Shown here: positions 54,359 through 63,202 of the stretch, in pieces
Layout of the letters: every line of letters begins with the position of its first letter
How positions within the stretch are numbered: position 1 is the first letter of the stretch
NCBI RefSeq assembly: GCF_007558825.1
Contig: NZ_VLTK01000002.1
Location: 62,001 to 126,000 of the forward strand
Source of the DNA: Brevibacterium aurantiacum
GTDB taxonomy: Bacteria > Actinomycetota > Actinomycetes > Actinomycetales > Brevibacteriaceae
DNA length: 64,000 nucleotides
Direction of reading: 5' to 3'
Notes under the pieces: generated by a model
The model's database searches: none
Told to the model about the DNA's origin: nothing
Seen by the model: the letters and a program-made list of their open reading frames with translations, nothing else
Position numbers and translations under genes: made by a program

Positions 54359-56242
54359 ATGGTCATCTTCAACGACGGAGTCGCAGAGACCCGCACCCCC
54401 GAATCGCAGGTCGTCGACACCGACGTCCTCATCGTCGGCTCAGGCCCGGCAGGAGCCTCGGCAGCACTCTTCCTCTCCACCCTCGGGGTGGACAACATCA
54501 TGATCACGAAGTATCGGTGGACGGCAAACACGCCGCGGGCACACATCACCAACCAGCGCACGATGGAGATCTTCCGCGACGTCGGGATCGAAGATCAGGT
54601 ACTGGCGGACGCGACCCCGCATGACATGATCGGCGACACCGTCTTCTGCACCTCGATCGCCGGCGATGAGATCGGCAGGATCCTCACGTGGGGCAATCAT
54701 CCGGCCAGGCACGCCGACTATGAGCTGGCCTCACCCTCACTCAACTGCGACATTCCCCAGACCTACCTCGAACCCATCCTCGTCAGGAATGCGACGATGC
54801 GTGGGACGCAGACGCAGTTCTCCACCGAGTACCTCTCCCATGAACAAGACGCCGAAGGCGTGAATGTGCGTGTGCTCAACCGGCTCACCGGAAGCGAATA
54901 CACCATCCGTGCCAAATACGTCATCGGAGCCGACGGGGCACGGTCGAAGGTGGCCGCAGACATTGAGCTGCCACTCGAAGGAGAGATGGACATCGCCGGA
55001 TCGATGAACATCACCTTCAAGGCAGACCTGGCGGAGCTGGTCGGACACCGCCCCTCCGTCCTCTATTGGGTCGTCCAGCCGGGGTCGAACATCGGCGGCA
55101 TCGGAGCCGGACTCGTCCGCATGATCCGACCGTGGAACGAATGGCTCATCGTCTGGGGGTTCGACATCAGCCAAGGCGCCCCGGACGTCACCCAAGCCGA
55201 TGCCCTGGAAGTAGTGCGCAACCTCATCGGTGTGCCCGACCTCGACGCGGAGATCACCGGCATCTCCCTGTGGGGAAACAACGAACAGTATGCGACCCAC
55301 CTGCAGAATGGAAGTGTCTTCTGTGCCGGGGACGCGGTGCACAAGCATCCGCCGTCGAACGGACTGGGATCGAACACCTCGATCCAGGATTCCTACAACC
55401 TGGCGTGGAAGATCGCAGCAGTCGTCAACGGACAGGCCGAGGACTCGCTGCTTGAGACCTACAGCGTCGAACGAGCACCGGTGGCCAAACAGATCGTCAC
55501 CCGCGCCAACCAGTCCGGCCGCGAGTTCGGACAGCTCTTCGAAGCTCTCGGACTCGAACCAGGCCAATCCGAAGACGAGATGCATGCCGCCATCGCCTCC
55601 CGGAAGGACAACTCGGCCGCAGGAGCGAACAAGCGGGCAAAGGTCAGAGAGGCCATGGAGCTGAAGAACTACGAATTCAACGCTCACGGCGTCGAACTCG
55701 GACAGCGCTACGCTTCAACCGCCGTCGTCACCGATGACCGGGAGCCGACCCCGAACCCACGGGACCCGCAGCTCTACTACGAGGCCTGCACCGACCCCGG
55801 GGTTCGTCTGCCTCATGTGTGGATCGGGGATTCGGCCGACAAGCACTCGACCCACGACCTCGCTGCCTACGCACGCTTCACCGTGTTCACCGGCACGACA
55901 GGGGCAGCCTGGGAAGATGCAGCACTCAAAGTCAGTGACCGCCTCGGCGTTCGCATCGACACGATCGTGATCGGACCCGACCGGGACACCACCGACCTCT
56001 ACTTCGATTGGGATCGAGTGCGCGGCATCGCCGAGGATGGTGCCATACTCGTACGCCCCGACAAACATATCGCTTGGAGAATCCAGAGCCTGCCGGACAA
56101 TCCGGCAGCGGAGCTGGAACAAGCACTGTCATCGGTTCTGGGCCGAACAACCAGCAGGACGTCGAACCTCGGTGGGAATCCGAGCGTCGGAGGCAGCCGG
56201 GCACACGCAGACTCGCACGACAAGGAGACAGTTCGCTCATGA
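54359..56242 (+). CDS. FAD-dependent aromatic hydroxylase (resorcinol/phenol type)
   Basis: A 627-residue flavin monooxygenase of the phenol/2,4-dichlorophenol hydroxylase class. It shows the FAD motif GSGPAG (27-32), a second motif GADGARSKVA and CAGDAVHKHPPSNGLGSNTSIQD. A thioredoxin-like C-terminal part follows. With a hydroxyquinol dioxygenase and maleylacetate reductase next to it, the likely reaction is resorcinol to hydroxyquinol (1,2,4-trihydroxybenzene). ATG 54359 has AAGGAG upstream; 42 upstream codons are not homologous. It overlaps the next gene (ATGA). Confidence 0.9.
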   Translation: MVIFNDGVAETRTPESQVVDTDVLIVGSGPAGASAALFLSTLGVDNIMITKYRWTANTPRAHITNQRTMEIFRDVGIEDQVLADATPHDMIGDTVFCTSIAGDEIGRILTWGNHPARHADYELASPSLNCDIPQTYLEPILVRNATMRGTQTQFSTEYLSHEQDAEGVNVRVLNRLTGSEYTIRAKYVIGADGARSKVAADIELPLEGEMDIAGSMNITFKADLAELVGHRPSVLYWVVQPGSNIGGIGAGLVRMIRPWNEWLIVWGFDISQGAPDVTQADALEVVRNLIGVPDLDAEITGISLWGNNEQYATHLQNGSVFCAGDAVHKHPPSNGLGSNTSIQDSYNLAWKIAAVVNGQAEDSLLETYSVERAPVAKQIVTRANQSGREFGQLFEALGLEPGQSEDEMHAAIASRKDNSAAGANKRAKVREAMELKNYEFNAHGVELGQRYASTAVVTDDREPTPNPRDPQLYYEACTDPGVRLPHVWIGDSADKHSTHDLAAYARFTVFTGTTGAAWEDAALKVSDRLGVRIDTIVIGPDRDTTDLYFDWDRVRGIAEDGAILVRPDKHIAWRIQSLPDNPAAELEQALSSVLGRTTSRTSNLGGNPSVGGSRAHADSHDKETVRS

Positions 56243-57309
56243 CTTTGAACTTCGAACACACGACACTGGGCCAACGGGTCATCTTCGGCGCAGGAGAAGC
56301 CGCGGAGAAAATCGCCGCTGAGATCGACCGACTCGGCGCAGATAACGTCATGGTCATCATCTCCAAGTCGGCAACCGAGAAGGTCGCTGACTTCGACGAG
56401 CACTTCACCGTGGCCCTGTGGCACCGGGAGGTCGTCATGCACGTCCCCGCCGAGGTGGCTGATCGGGCCGTTGTCGCAGCTCGTGGCAAGGACATCGACC
56501 TCGTCGTCACCGTCGGAGGCGGTTCAGCGACAGGACTGGGCAAAGCGGTGGCGCTGGAGACGAAGGTCCCGATCATCGCCGTACCGACCACGTTCTCTGG
56601 TTCGGAAGCGACGAACGTGTGGGGCCGAACCGAGAACGCCCGCAAAAAGACAGGCATCGACGATGCGGTTCTGCCGGCGACAGTCGTCTACGATGCTGAA
56701 CTCATCCGTGACCTGCCCGGCGACCTCGCCGTGGCCTCCGGGCTCAACGCACTGGCGCACTGCATCGACTCGCTCTGGGGTCCTCGAGTCGACCCGATCA
56801 ACCAGGCGCTTGCCGTCGAAGGGATTCGGGCGCTGAACGAGGGGCTGCCGTCGGTGCGGGCAGACTCGACGGACCTCGACGGACTCGAACGCACCCTCTA
56901 CGGCGCTTATCTCGCTGCGGTGGCGTTCGCCTCGGCGGGGTCGGGGATGCATCACAAGATTGCCCATGTGCTCGGCGGAACCTTCAACCTGCCGCACGCG
57001 CAGACGCACGCCACGATCCTGCCCTACGTTCTGGCCTTCAATGCTCCGGCCGCCGGAGACGCGGAGCAGCGCATGGCCGCAGCCTTCGGCGCACCGACTG
57101 CACTCGACGGGCTCCAGAGACTTCGCGGCGTCGTCGGCGCACCGACGGCGCTGTCGGAACTCGGCTTCACCGCCGCCGACGTCACCCAAGCAGCCGAACT
57201 GTCGCTGCAGGCCATTCCCGCGAACAACCCGCGTGAAGTCACCGCCGAAGAGCTGAGTGAACTGCTGACCGCGGCACTGAACGGCAGCGACCCCGCAACC
57301 CTGAGCTGA
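56239..57309 (+). CDS. Maleylacetate reductase
   Basis: A 356-residue iron-alcohol-dehydrogenase-type protein with GGGSATGLGKA (NAD(P)H binding), the histidine-rich regions HCIDSLW and HKIAHVLGG, and HAQTHA. The ATG 56239 overlaps the hydroxylase stop; AAGGAG is upstream. It reduces maleylacetate to 3-oxoadipate, the entry to central metabolism. Its place between hydroxylase and dioxygenase supports the resorcinol route. Confidence 0.92.
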   Translation: MTLNFEHTTLGQRVIFGAGEAAEKIAAEIDRLGADNVMVIISKSATEKVADFDEHFTVALWHREVVMHVPAEVADRAVVAARGKDIDLVVTVGGGSATGLGKAVALETKVPIIAVPTTFSGSEATNVWGRTENARKKTGIDDAVLPATVVYDAELIRDLPGDLAVASGLNALAHCIDSLWGPRVDPINQALAVEGIRALNEGLPSVRADSTDLDGLERTLYGAYLAAVAFASAGSGMHHKIAHVLGGTFNLPHAQTHATILPYVLAFNAPAAGDAEQRMAAAFGAPTALDGLQRLRGVVGAPTALSELGFTAADVTQAAELSLQAIPANNPREVTAEELSELLTAALNGSDPATLS

Positions 57310-57368
57310 ACACCAACCGCTGAGCCGAGCACCGGCCCCAGTTCTGACGCACCACGGGAGGACACACC

Positions 57369-58286
57369 ATGACGAACGACAATGACACCACACCAGCCAG
57401 CGGAGCCCAGGGGCTCACCCCGGCCGAAGTGGAAGAGAGGCTCATCGACACGGTGACGGCCTCGTTCGCAGGCTGCACCGACGAACGACTCACCCAGCTC
57501 ATGACCTCCCTGGTCAAGCACCTGCACGGCTTCATCAGGGACGTGCGTCTGACCGAGGCCGAATGGACCGCCACGATCGAGTTCCTCACGAAGGTCGGGG
57601 ACATCACGGATGACCAGCGACAGGAGTTCATCCTCCTCTCCGACGTCCTCGGCGCCTCCATGCAGACGATCAATGTGAGCAATCAGCCATACAAGAACGC
57701 CACCGAGGCGACTGTCTTCGGTCCCTTCTTCGTCGACGACGCACCACTGATCGACAATGGTGGCGACATCGCCGGGGGAGGGGCAGGCCAGCCCAGCTGG
57801 GTCGAAGGGGTCGTTCGCGACACCGAGGACAATCCGATTCCCGGCGCCCGCATCGAGGTGTGGGAGGCCGACGAGGAAGGACTCTACGACGTCCAACACG
57901 ACGACGACCGGGTCTATGGACGGGCACACCTGTTCGCGGAGGAGGACGGTTCGTTCCGCTTCTGGGGCCTGACTCCGACGCCGTACTCGATTCCAGACGA
58001 CGGACCGGTCGGTCAGTTGCTTGCCGACACAGGGCGCTCGCCGATGCGGGCCAGCCACCTGCACTTCATGGTCACCGCACCCCAGATGCGCACGCTTGTC
58101 ACCCACATCTTCGTCGAGGGCGATGAGCTGCTGACCTCGGACACCGTCTTCGGGGTCAAAGAGTCACTCATCAAGAACTTCGAACAGCAATCCGCGGACA
58201 CCCCCACTCCGGACGGTCGTGACCTGGCAGGCCAGACCTGGTCGCGGGCGCGCTTCGACATCGTGCTGGCACCTGACGGGGCCTGA
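57369..58286 (+). CDS. Hydroxyquinol 1,2-dioxygenase
   Basis: A 305-residue intradiol dioxygenase with an N-terminal helical linker and a beta core. Likely Fe(III) ligands are the Tyr in GLYDVQ, the Tyr in PTPYSIP and the two His in SHLHFM. It opens hydroxyquinol to maleylacetate. Length and motif spacing suit hydroxyquinol better than catechol dioxygenase; the neighbouring genes agree. GGGAGG lies shortly before ATG 57369. Confidence 0.92.
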   Translation: MTNDNDTTPASGAQGLTPAEVEERLIDTVTASFAGCTDERLTQLMTSLVKHLHGFIRDVRLTEAEWTATIEFLTKVGDITDDQRQEFILLSDVLGASMQTINVSNQPYKNATEATVFGPFFVDDAPLIDNGGDIAGGGAGQPSWVEGVVRDTEDNPIPGARIEVWEADEEGLYDVQHDDDRVYGRAHLFAEEDGSFRFWGLTPTPYSIPDDGPVGQLLADTGRSPMRASHLHFMVTAPQMRTLVTHIFVEGDELLTSDTVFGVKESLIKNFEQQSADTPTPDGRDLAGQTWSRARFDIVLAPDGA

Positions 58287-58287
58287 A

Positions 58288-58304
58288 GCCGACGGAATGT
58301 CGGC
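58288..58304. terminator. Hairpin after the resorcinol operon
   Basis: GCCGAC and GTCGGC make a compact 6-bp stem with a GGAAT loop, directly after the dioxygenase stop and before the stop of the convergent fragment. Confidence 0.5.
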
Positions 58305-58811
58305 CTAACCGAACCACGATTCTTCGGCCTTGTCATACGTTCCGTCGTTCTTGGCGATATGCAGCCAAGTGTTCACGTACTGGAGCATTTCCCCGTCGCC
58401 GAGGCGCACGGCGTAGCCCTGCTCGCTGAAGGACAACGGCTTGCCGGGATTGACTGCGCACAGTTCCTTCTCGGTGTGCGCGACCCATTTCGTCTCCGGT
58501 GCATCCGTGACCATGACGTCTGCGTCTCCAGCGATGATCTGGTCGAAGATCGTGTTGTTGTCGTCCCACTTGATGTCGTTGGCATCGGGGAAGTTGTCCT
58601 CGGCGAAATCTTCATTGGTGCCGCCTACAGGTGTGATGACGTCGACCGCTTCATCATTGATCTTCTTCACCGAGTCGTATCTGCTCTTGTTCTCACACAG
58701 GGTGATCGGGGTCTTCCCGTCCTGAACAGTCGCAACTGACATGTAGAGCTGTGAAGCTCGCTCAGTGTATTGAAAAGCCAGTGATGGTCTGAGCGATCGG
58801 TTTTCGGTCAG
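58305..58811 (-). pseudogene. Amino-acid/dehydratase-type ABC solute-binding protein, 5'-truncated
   Basis: The C-terminal part (QDGKTPITLCENKSRYDSV; GGTNEDFAEDNFPDAN; ADVMVTDAPETKWVA) matches the cyclohexadienyl dehydratase/SBP_bac_3 fold. Similarity starts near YTERASQLYMSVATV, upstream of the first ATG at 58742, so the true start has been lost. A TGA closes the frame at about 58812. The signal peptide and N-terminal lobe are absent. No transporter gene remains beside it. Confidence 0.75.
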
Positions 58812-58995
58812 TCATGTTCTCGTCTTCCTCGTCGGGAACGCCTCTTGCAGGACGAGGCAGCCTTGTTGGAATCCTAGCCCGAAGAGGGAAGCCAGCCGTG
58901 GACATGCACCCGTTTCGACATTGCGCCAGCACCTGAATGGGCCTGAGCACCCCGATGCACTGGTATCGATCTTCGGCATCGGACATGATGAGGAT

Positions 58996-59970
58996 ATGAC
59001 TGACGCAAACAGGAGTGCCCACACAGACACAGCGATGATGAAGGCCATGAGTCAGACCGAATTCGGTGGACCCGAGGTTCTTCACCAGGTGGAGCTGCCC
59101 AAGCCGAAACCGGGGCCCAGCCAGATCCTCATCGAGGTCAAAGCCTCAGGCGTGAATCCCACGGATTGGAAGCACCGCAGCGGCCCCCGCTTCCTCCCCG
59201 ACCCACCATTCGTCCTCGGCTGGGACGTGTCAGGGGTCGTTGAACAGGTAGGTGTCGGAGTGACTCTCTTCAAGCCCGGCGATGAGGTCTTCGGGATGTT
59301 GCCCTATCCCTTCGGCGTCGGTGCGCACGCCGAATACGCGGCGGGTCCGACACGAGCCTTCGTACCGAAGCCGGGCACCGTCGACCATGTGCAGGCGGGA
59401 GCCATCCCACTCGTGGCGCTGACCGCGTGGCAGTCCCTGGTCGACACTGCGAAGATCGCTGCGGGCGACCGGGTTCTCGTCCATGCCGCGGCCGGCGGAG
59501 TGGGGCACGTGGCGGTGCAGATCGCAAAGGCGCGTGGAGCCTATGTGATCGGAACAGCGAGTGCGCCGAAGCACGATTTCGTCCGCGGCCTGGGTGCTGA
59601 CGAGATGATCGACTATCGCGAGGAGGACTTCGTCGAGGCGGCTCGCGATATCGACATCGCCTTTGACACCATCGGCGGTGACTACCAGCTGCGTTCTCTT
59701 CGGACTCTCAAGCCAGGTGGAATCATGGTGTCGACGGTTCCTGTCCCGGCCAAGGGCCTCTTCGAGGAGGCCGAGGCCCTGGGAGTCAGGGGTGAGACCA
59801 TCCTTGTCGAAGCCGATCAGGCGGGCATGCTCGAAATCGCTGCTCTTGTCGAGACCGGACAGCTGCGGGCTACGATCGCAGACACGTTCGCACTGACCGA
59901 TGCCGCGAAAGCTCATGAGGCAGGCGAGACCAACGCGACGACTGGCAAACTGGTGCTGACCATGGAATGA
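58996..59970 (+). CDS. NADP-dependent MDR-family oxidoreductase
   Basis: A 324-residue zinc-independent medium-chain reductase similar to the quinone oxidoreductase branch, with HAAAGGVGHVAVQIAK as cofactor site. ATG 58996 has GAGG five bases upstream, but the homologous part starts at ATG 59038, so either is possible. The 253-bp region 58743-58995 upstream holds only the broken binding-protein end and no clear promoter. The gene is convergent with the DeoR gene, 29 bp apart. Substrate unknown. Confidence 0.85.
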   Translation: MTDANRSAHTDTAMMKAMSQTEFGGPEVLHQVELPKPKPGPSQILIEVKASGVNPTDWKHRSGPRFLPDPPFVLGWDVSGVVEQVGVGVTLFKPGDEVFGMLPYPFGVGAHAEYAAGPTRAFVPKPGTVDHVQAGAIPLVALTAWQSLVDTAKIAAGDRVLVHAAAGGVGHVAVQIAKARGAYVIGTASAPKHDFVRGLGADEMIDYREEDFVEAARDIDIAFDTIGGDYQLRSLRTLKPGGIMVSTVPVPAKGLFEEAEALGVRGETILVEADQAGMLEIAALVETGQLRATIADTFALTDAAKAHEAGETNATTGKLVLTME

Positions 59971-59999
59971 GCCAGGAGGTGACCCCCTCTGCGCAATGT

Positions 60000-60731
60000 T
60001 CAGCTTTGATTCCGGCCATGCACTCCGAGCTCGTTGATCCAGATCCACCCCTCGGGCAGGGGCGCCCATGCAGCCACATCGCGTCTGGCCTTCGAGCTGT
60101 CCGCGAGGACAACGACGTGCCGGGCGCGTTCGGCGATGAGCTCCTTCGTCCGGGCCTCGTCGAGGGTCGGCTCGCCGAGTCCCTTGGCAGGATCCACCGC
60201 GTCGGCACCGAGGAAGGCGGCATCGACGTGGAGTCGGCTGAGCGCATGGTCGCTCAGCGCACCCGTCGTCCCATGGGACATCGTCGAGACCTCACCGCCG
60301 ACCATGATGACCTTCGGTCCCATGGGGTGGGCAAGAGCCAGCGCAATCTCGAGCCCGCGCGTGATGATGGTGAGATCACGACGATCGCGGATGCGCTCGG
60401 CCAAACGCACCGTCGTCGACCCCGCGTCGAGGAAAACCGTGCGCACAGTCCCCTCGCCGAGGTGGTTCATCGCGGCCGCGGCAATCGCATCCTTGGCCTC
60501 GGCGTTGGCCTCCATCCGCTGACCCAGCGGAGGTTCGACATAGCCGGCGGCAGTGGCTCCGCCGATGGTGCGAATGACCTCCCCGGTCTCCGACATCTCG
60601 CGCAGGTCGCGACGGATCGTCGACTCTGAGGTCTCCAGCTCGTCGGCCAGCCGGGAGATTGTCCACGAACCGGTCTTGAGCAGAGACAGGATGTCCTCGC
60701 GGCGTTTCTGTGTGCCCGTGCGAATCGCCAT
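60000..60731 (-). CDS. DeoR-family transcriptional regulator
   Basis: A 243-residue DeoR regulator with N-terminal winged helix (LLKTGSWTISRLADELETSESTIRRDLREM) and the sugar-phosphate sensor domain (VFLDAGSTTVRLAERI; GADAVDPAKGLGEPTLDEARTKELIAERA). ATG 60731 lies ten bases after the PdxA2 stop; an upstream extension of 33 codons is not homologous. It is the last gene of the threonate-type operon and should repress it until a phosphorylated sugar acid is present. Confidence 0.9.
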   Translation of the reverse strand: MAIRTGTQKRREDILSLLKTGSWTISRLADELETSESTIRRDLREMSETGEVIRTIGGATAAGYVEPPLGQRMEANAEAKDAIAAAAMNHLGEGTVRTVFLDAGSTTVRLAERIRDRRDLTIITRGLEIALALAHPMGPKVIMVGGEVSTMSHGTTGALSDHALSRLHVDAAFLGADAVDPAKGLGEPTLDEARTKELIAERARHVVVLADSSKARRDVAAWAPLPEGWIWINELGVHGRNQS

Positions 60732-60741
60732 GGTGAAAATC

Positions 60742-61785
60742 CTACTTGGGCAGGTATTCGGCGCGGATGCCGTCGACGAACGGTGCGTAGCCGATCGCTG
60801 CAGTGTAGGCCGAGCGCATGGTGCCGGCATCGGCGATGCCCTGACCAGCGATGTCGAAGGCCGTGCCGTGATCGACCGAGGTGCGCAGGATCGGCAGGCC
60901 CACGGTCACGGAGATCGTGCCGTCGAAGTCGAAGGTCTTCGAGGCGATGTGACCCTGGTCGTGGTACTGGGAGAGGATTCCGTCGAAGCGGCCGGACAAG
61001 CCCTGGTGGAAGACCGAGTCCGCTGGAATCGGACCGGTCACCTCGAGACCGGAGTCGACGACGCGCTCAACGGCGGGACGCAGAATCTCGATCTCCTCGT
61101 CACCGAAGGCACCATTCTCACCACCGTGCGGATTGAGCGCGGCGACGGCCAGCCTCGGCGAGGCCACACCGTAGAGCTGCAGGGCCCGGTGGGCTCGTTC
61201 GATGGAATCGACCTGGGTGTCGATCGTCAGCGCGTCGATGGCCTTGCGCAGCGACATGTGGCGGGTGGCGAAGAAGATCTGCAGCTTGTGTTCGGGGACC
61301 TTCGTGTTCTCGACGACGAACATCGTGTCCTGCTTGGTCACGCCGGTGAGCTCGCCGAGCATCTCCGTGTGGCCCAGGTGCTTCGACCCGGACTTCCACA
61401 CGGCTTCCTTGTTGATGGGGCCGGTGACGATGCCGGCGATCTCACGATTCATCGCGGCCTTTGTGGCGACCTCGATCGCGGTCACTGCGGCCTGACCTGC
61501 GCGAGCATCTACGACGCCCCATTCCGGCAGATCATCGCCGAGCACGCCGATGTCGAAGACGTCGATGACGCCCTGCCCTGGAGCGGGTGTCGACCAGTCG
61601 GTGATGGTTCTCAGTTCCACGTCGAGTCCCAGGACGTCGACGGCGCGTTTCATCACGGCCAGATCGGCTACTGCGACACCGTGTTGGTCCTCGCGGCCGG
61701 AGAATTCGGCGAGCACGGTCGCGGTGATCTCGGGGCCGATGCCCACAGGGTCGCCCACGGTCATGGCGAGTACGGGTGCGGTCAT
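60742..61785 (-). CDS. pdxA2: PdxA-family 4-phospho-threonate dehydrogenase (PdxA2 type)
   Basis: A 347-residue PdxA-fold protein: MTVGDPVGIGPEI, TGPINKEAVWKSG, HLGHTEML and SQYHDQGHIASKTF hold the metal and phosphate ligands. In vitamin B6 synthesis PdxA acts on 4-phosphohydroxythreonine, but next to a DUF1537 kinase and a GntP permease the PdxA2 role is likelier: oxidising 4-phospho-D-threonate or -erythronate to give dihydroxyacetone phosphate. ATG 61785 is the start; eight upstream codons are not conserved. Confidence 0.88.
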   Translation of the reverse strand: MTAPVLAMTVGDPVGIGPEITATVLAEFSGREDQHGVAVADLAVMKRAVDVLGLDVELRTITDWSTPAPGQGVIDVFDIGVLGDDLPEWGVVDARAGQAAVTAIEVATKAAMNREIAGIVTGPINKEAVWKSGSKHLGHTEMLGELTGVTKQDTMFVVENTKVPEHKLQIFFATRHMSLRKAIDALTIDTQVDSIERAHRALQLYGVASPRLAVAALNPHGGENGAFGDEEIEILRPAVERVVDSGLEVTGPIPADSVFHQGLSGRFDGILSQYHDQGHIASKTFDFDGTISVTVGLPILRTSVDHGTAFDIAGQGIADAGTMRSAYTAAIGYAPFVDGIRAEYLPK

Positions 61786-61819
61786 GTCAGTCTCCTTGTG
61801 TGGTTTCATCTGTGAAATG

Positions 61820-63202
61820 TCATCCTTGTCCGACGCGAGAGGTCGCCATGAGGTAGTCGAGGCACTTGGCAGCCGTACCCGAGTCCCCGATGAGTCCGCC
61901 TTTCGTCACGATCGGCAGACCGTCTGCGCTTCCTCCGACGAGGCGACCGCCCACGGCCAGTGGGACGATCTCCTTCTCGATCTCCATGCCGACTGCGCCC
62001 ACGGCTCTCATCACCATGGCCGTGACATCGCCTCCAGTCGTATAGAGACCAGTGATCACGAGGGAGCTCATGACAGCGGCCGCAATCATGGCCAGTCGCT
62101 TCGTCGTCACCTCCGATTGCTCATTGCTGAGATCGAGCAGATCACCGGGCTCGAGTACGGTGGCGATGATGATCGCCCGCGCCGAGGTGACCTCCTCGAC
62201 CCGTTTGAGCGTGGCGTCGACATCGGGGAGGTTCTCCTCATCGAGGATGGTGCGGATCAAGGCGATCGTCGGATCCTCGGCGAGCTTGGCCAGCTGGGCT
62301 CGTGTCACCTCAGTGGCCGATCCCGAGATTCCGAGGATGGCACCGGCGGGACGAGTCGGCAGCAGGGACAGTGCGAGGGCGAGGCTGCCGGGACCGGGGT
62401 CGACGGTCACCCAGTCGAGGATCTCGCCGTTGTGCAGACCGGCCCGTGCTCGGGCGCCGAAGCTGTCCGCCCCGGTGGTGTCTTCTGCAATTTCTCTCGT
62501 GACCGAAGCGACGACAGATCCGACAAGTCTGACGTGGTCCTCAGTCAGGGCATCGGCGATGATGATGTCAGCCCCATTGGAGATCGCATCGAGGACCTCG
62601 GACCGAATCGCCCAGTGCCCGGACAGCACCGTCGAGATCTCGATGAGGTGAGCATCGAGATCGGTGCCGGTTCGCAGGATCGCGTCGACATCGGACGTGT
62701 GCATAGGGGAGCGGACATCGTGTTTGAGTTCAGTGTGCTCGAGCAGTCGGCCCTCAAGCAGCTGTTGGCCCTGGACGGTGGTTCGACCCGCTGTGGGAAA
62801 CGCAGGAACGCAGAGACCCATGACCCGCTTCTTCTGTCCTCCGCGTCCAGCGGCCGCTTCGGCTGCCCTTCTGCGAGCGTTGAGCGCCGCCTGGGCAGAA
62901 GGGCCGACATTGCCTCGCAGCGTTGTGTCGATGCGGCAGGCAACGAGGTCTATGTTGCTGGTGATGCCGATCAGCGATTCGGTGAGCTCGGCGGCCTTCT
63001 CCGGCGGCAGATGCCGGGAGTCGGCGTTGAGCACGACTGCGTCGTAGTCGTCGAGGAGGTCATCGAGGTTGACCGTCTCGGACCGACTCGTCCCGGTCAC
63101 GGTGATGGTCCGCAGACCCGCCTCGGCGAAGAGAGCACCGCAGGCGTTGCCGCCGGTGAGGTCGTCGGCGACGATGAGAATACGAGGGCTGCGCTGGCTC
63201 AT
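61820..63202 (-). CDS. Four-carbon sugar-acid kinase (DUF1537 family)
   Basis: A 460-residue protein of the DUF1537 (D-threonate/D-erythronate kinase) family. The N-terminal ILIVADDLTGGNACGALF and the C-terminal TGGDVTAMV and GGLIGD stretches are the substrate- and ATP-binding ends. It phosphorylates a four-carbon acid before the PdxA2 step. ATG 63202 overlaps the permease stop (ATGA). Exact isomer of the acid cannot be told. Confidence 0.88.
   Translation of the reverse strand: MSQRSPRILIVADDLTGGNACGALFAEAGLRTITVTGTSRSETVNLDDLLDDYDAVVLNADSRHLPPEKAAELTESLIGITSNIDLVACRIDTTLRGNVGPSAQAALNARRRAAEAAAGRGGQKKRVMGLCVPAFPTAGRTTVQGQQLLEGRLLEHTELKHDVRSPMHTSDVDAILRTGTDLDAHLIEISTVLSGHWAIRSEVLDAISNGADIIIADALTEDHVRLVGSVVASVTREIAEDTTGADSFGARARAGLHNGEILDWVTVDPGPGSLALALSLLPTRPAGAILGISGSATEVTRAQLAKLAEDPTIALIRTILDEENLPDVDATLKRVEEVTSARAIIIATVLEPGDLLDLSNEQSEVTTKRLAMIAAAVMSSLVITGLYTTGGDVTAMVMRAVGAVGMEIEKEIVPLAVGGRLVGGSADGLPIVTKGGLIGDSGTAAKCLDYLMATSRVGQG

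Noticed and set aside
58762-59085. A 107-codon minus-strand frame with a small MTDRKPIAQTITG end
   Set aside because: It is antisense to the reductase start region and lacks any family pattern; only its last 17 codons might be a leftover start of the broken binding-protein gene.
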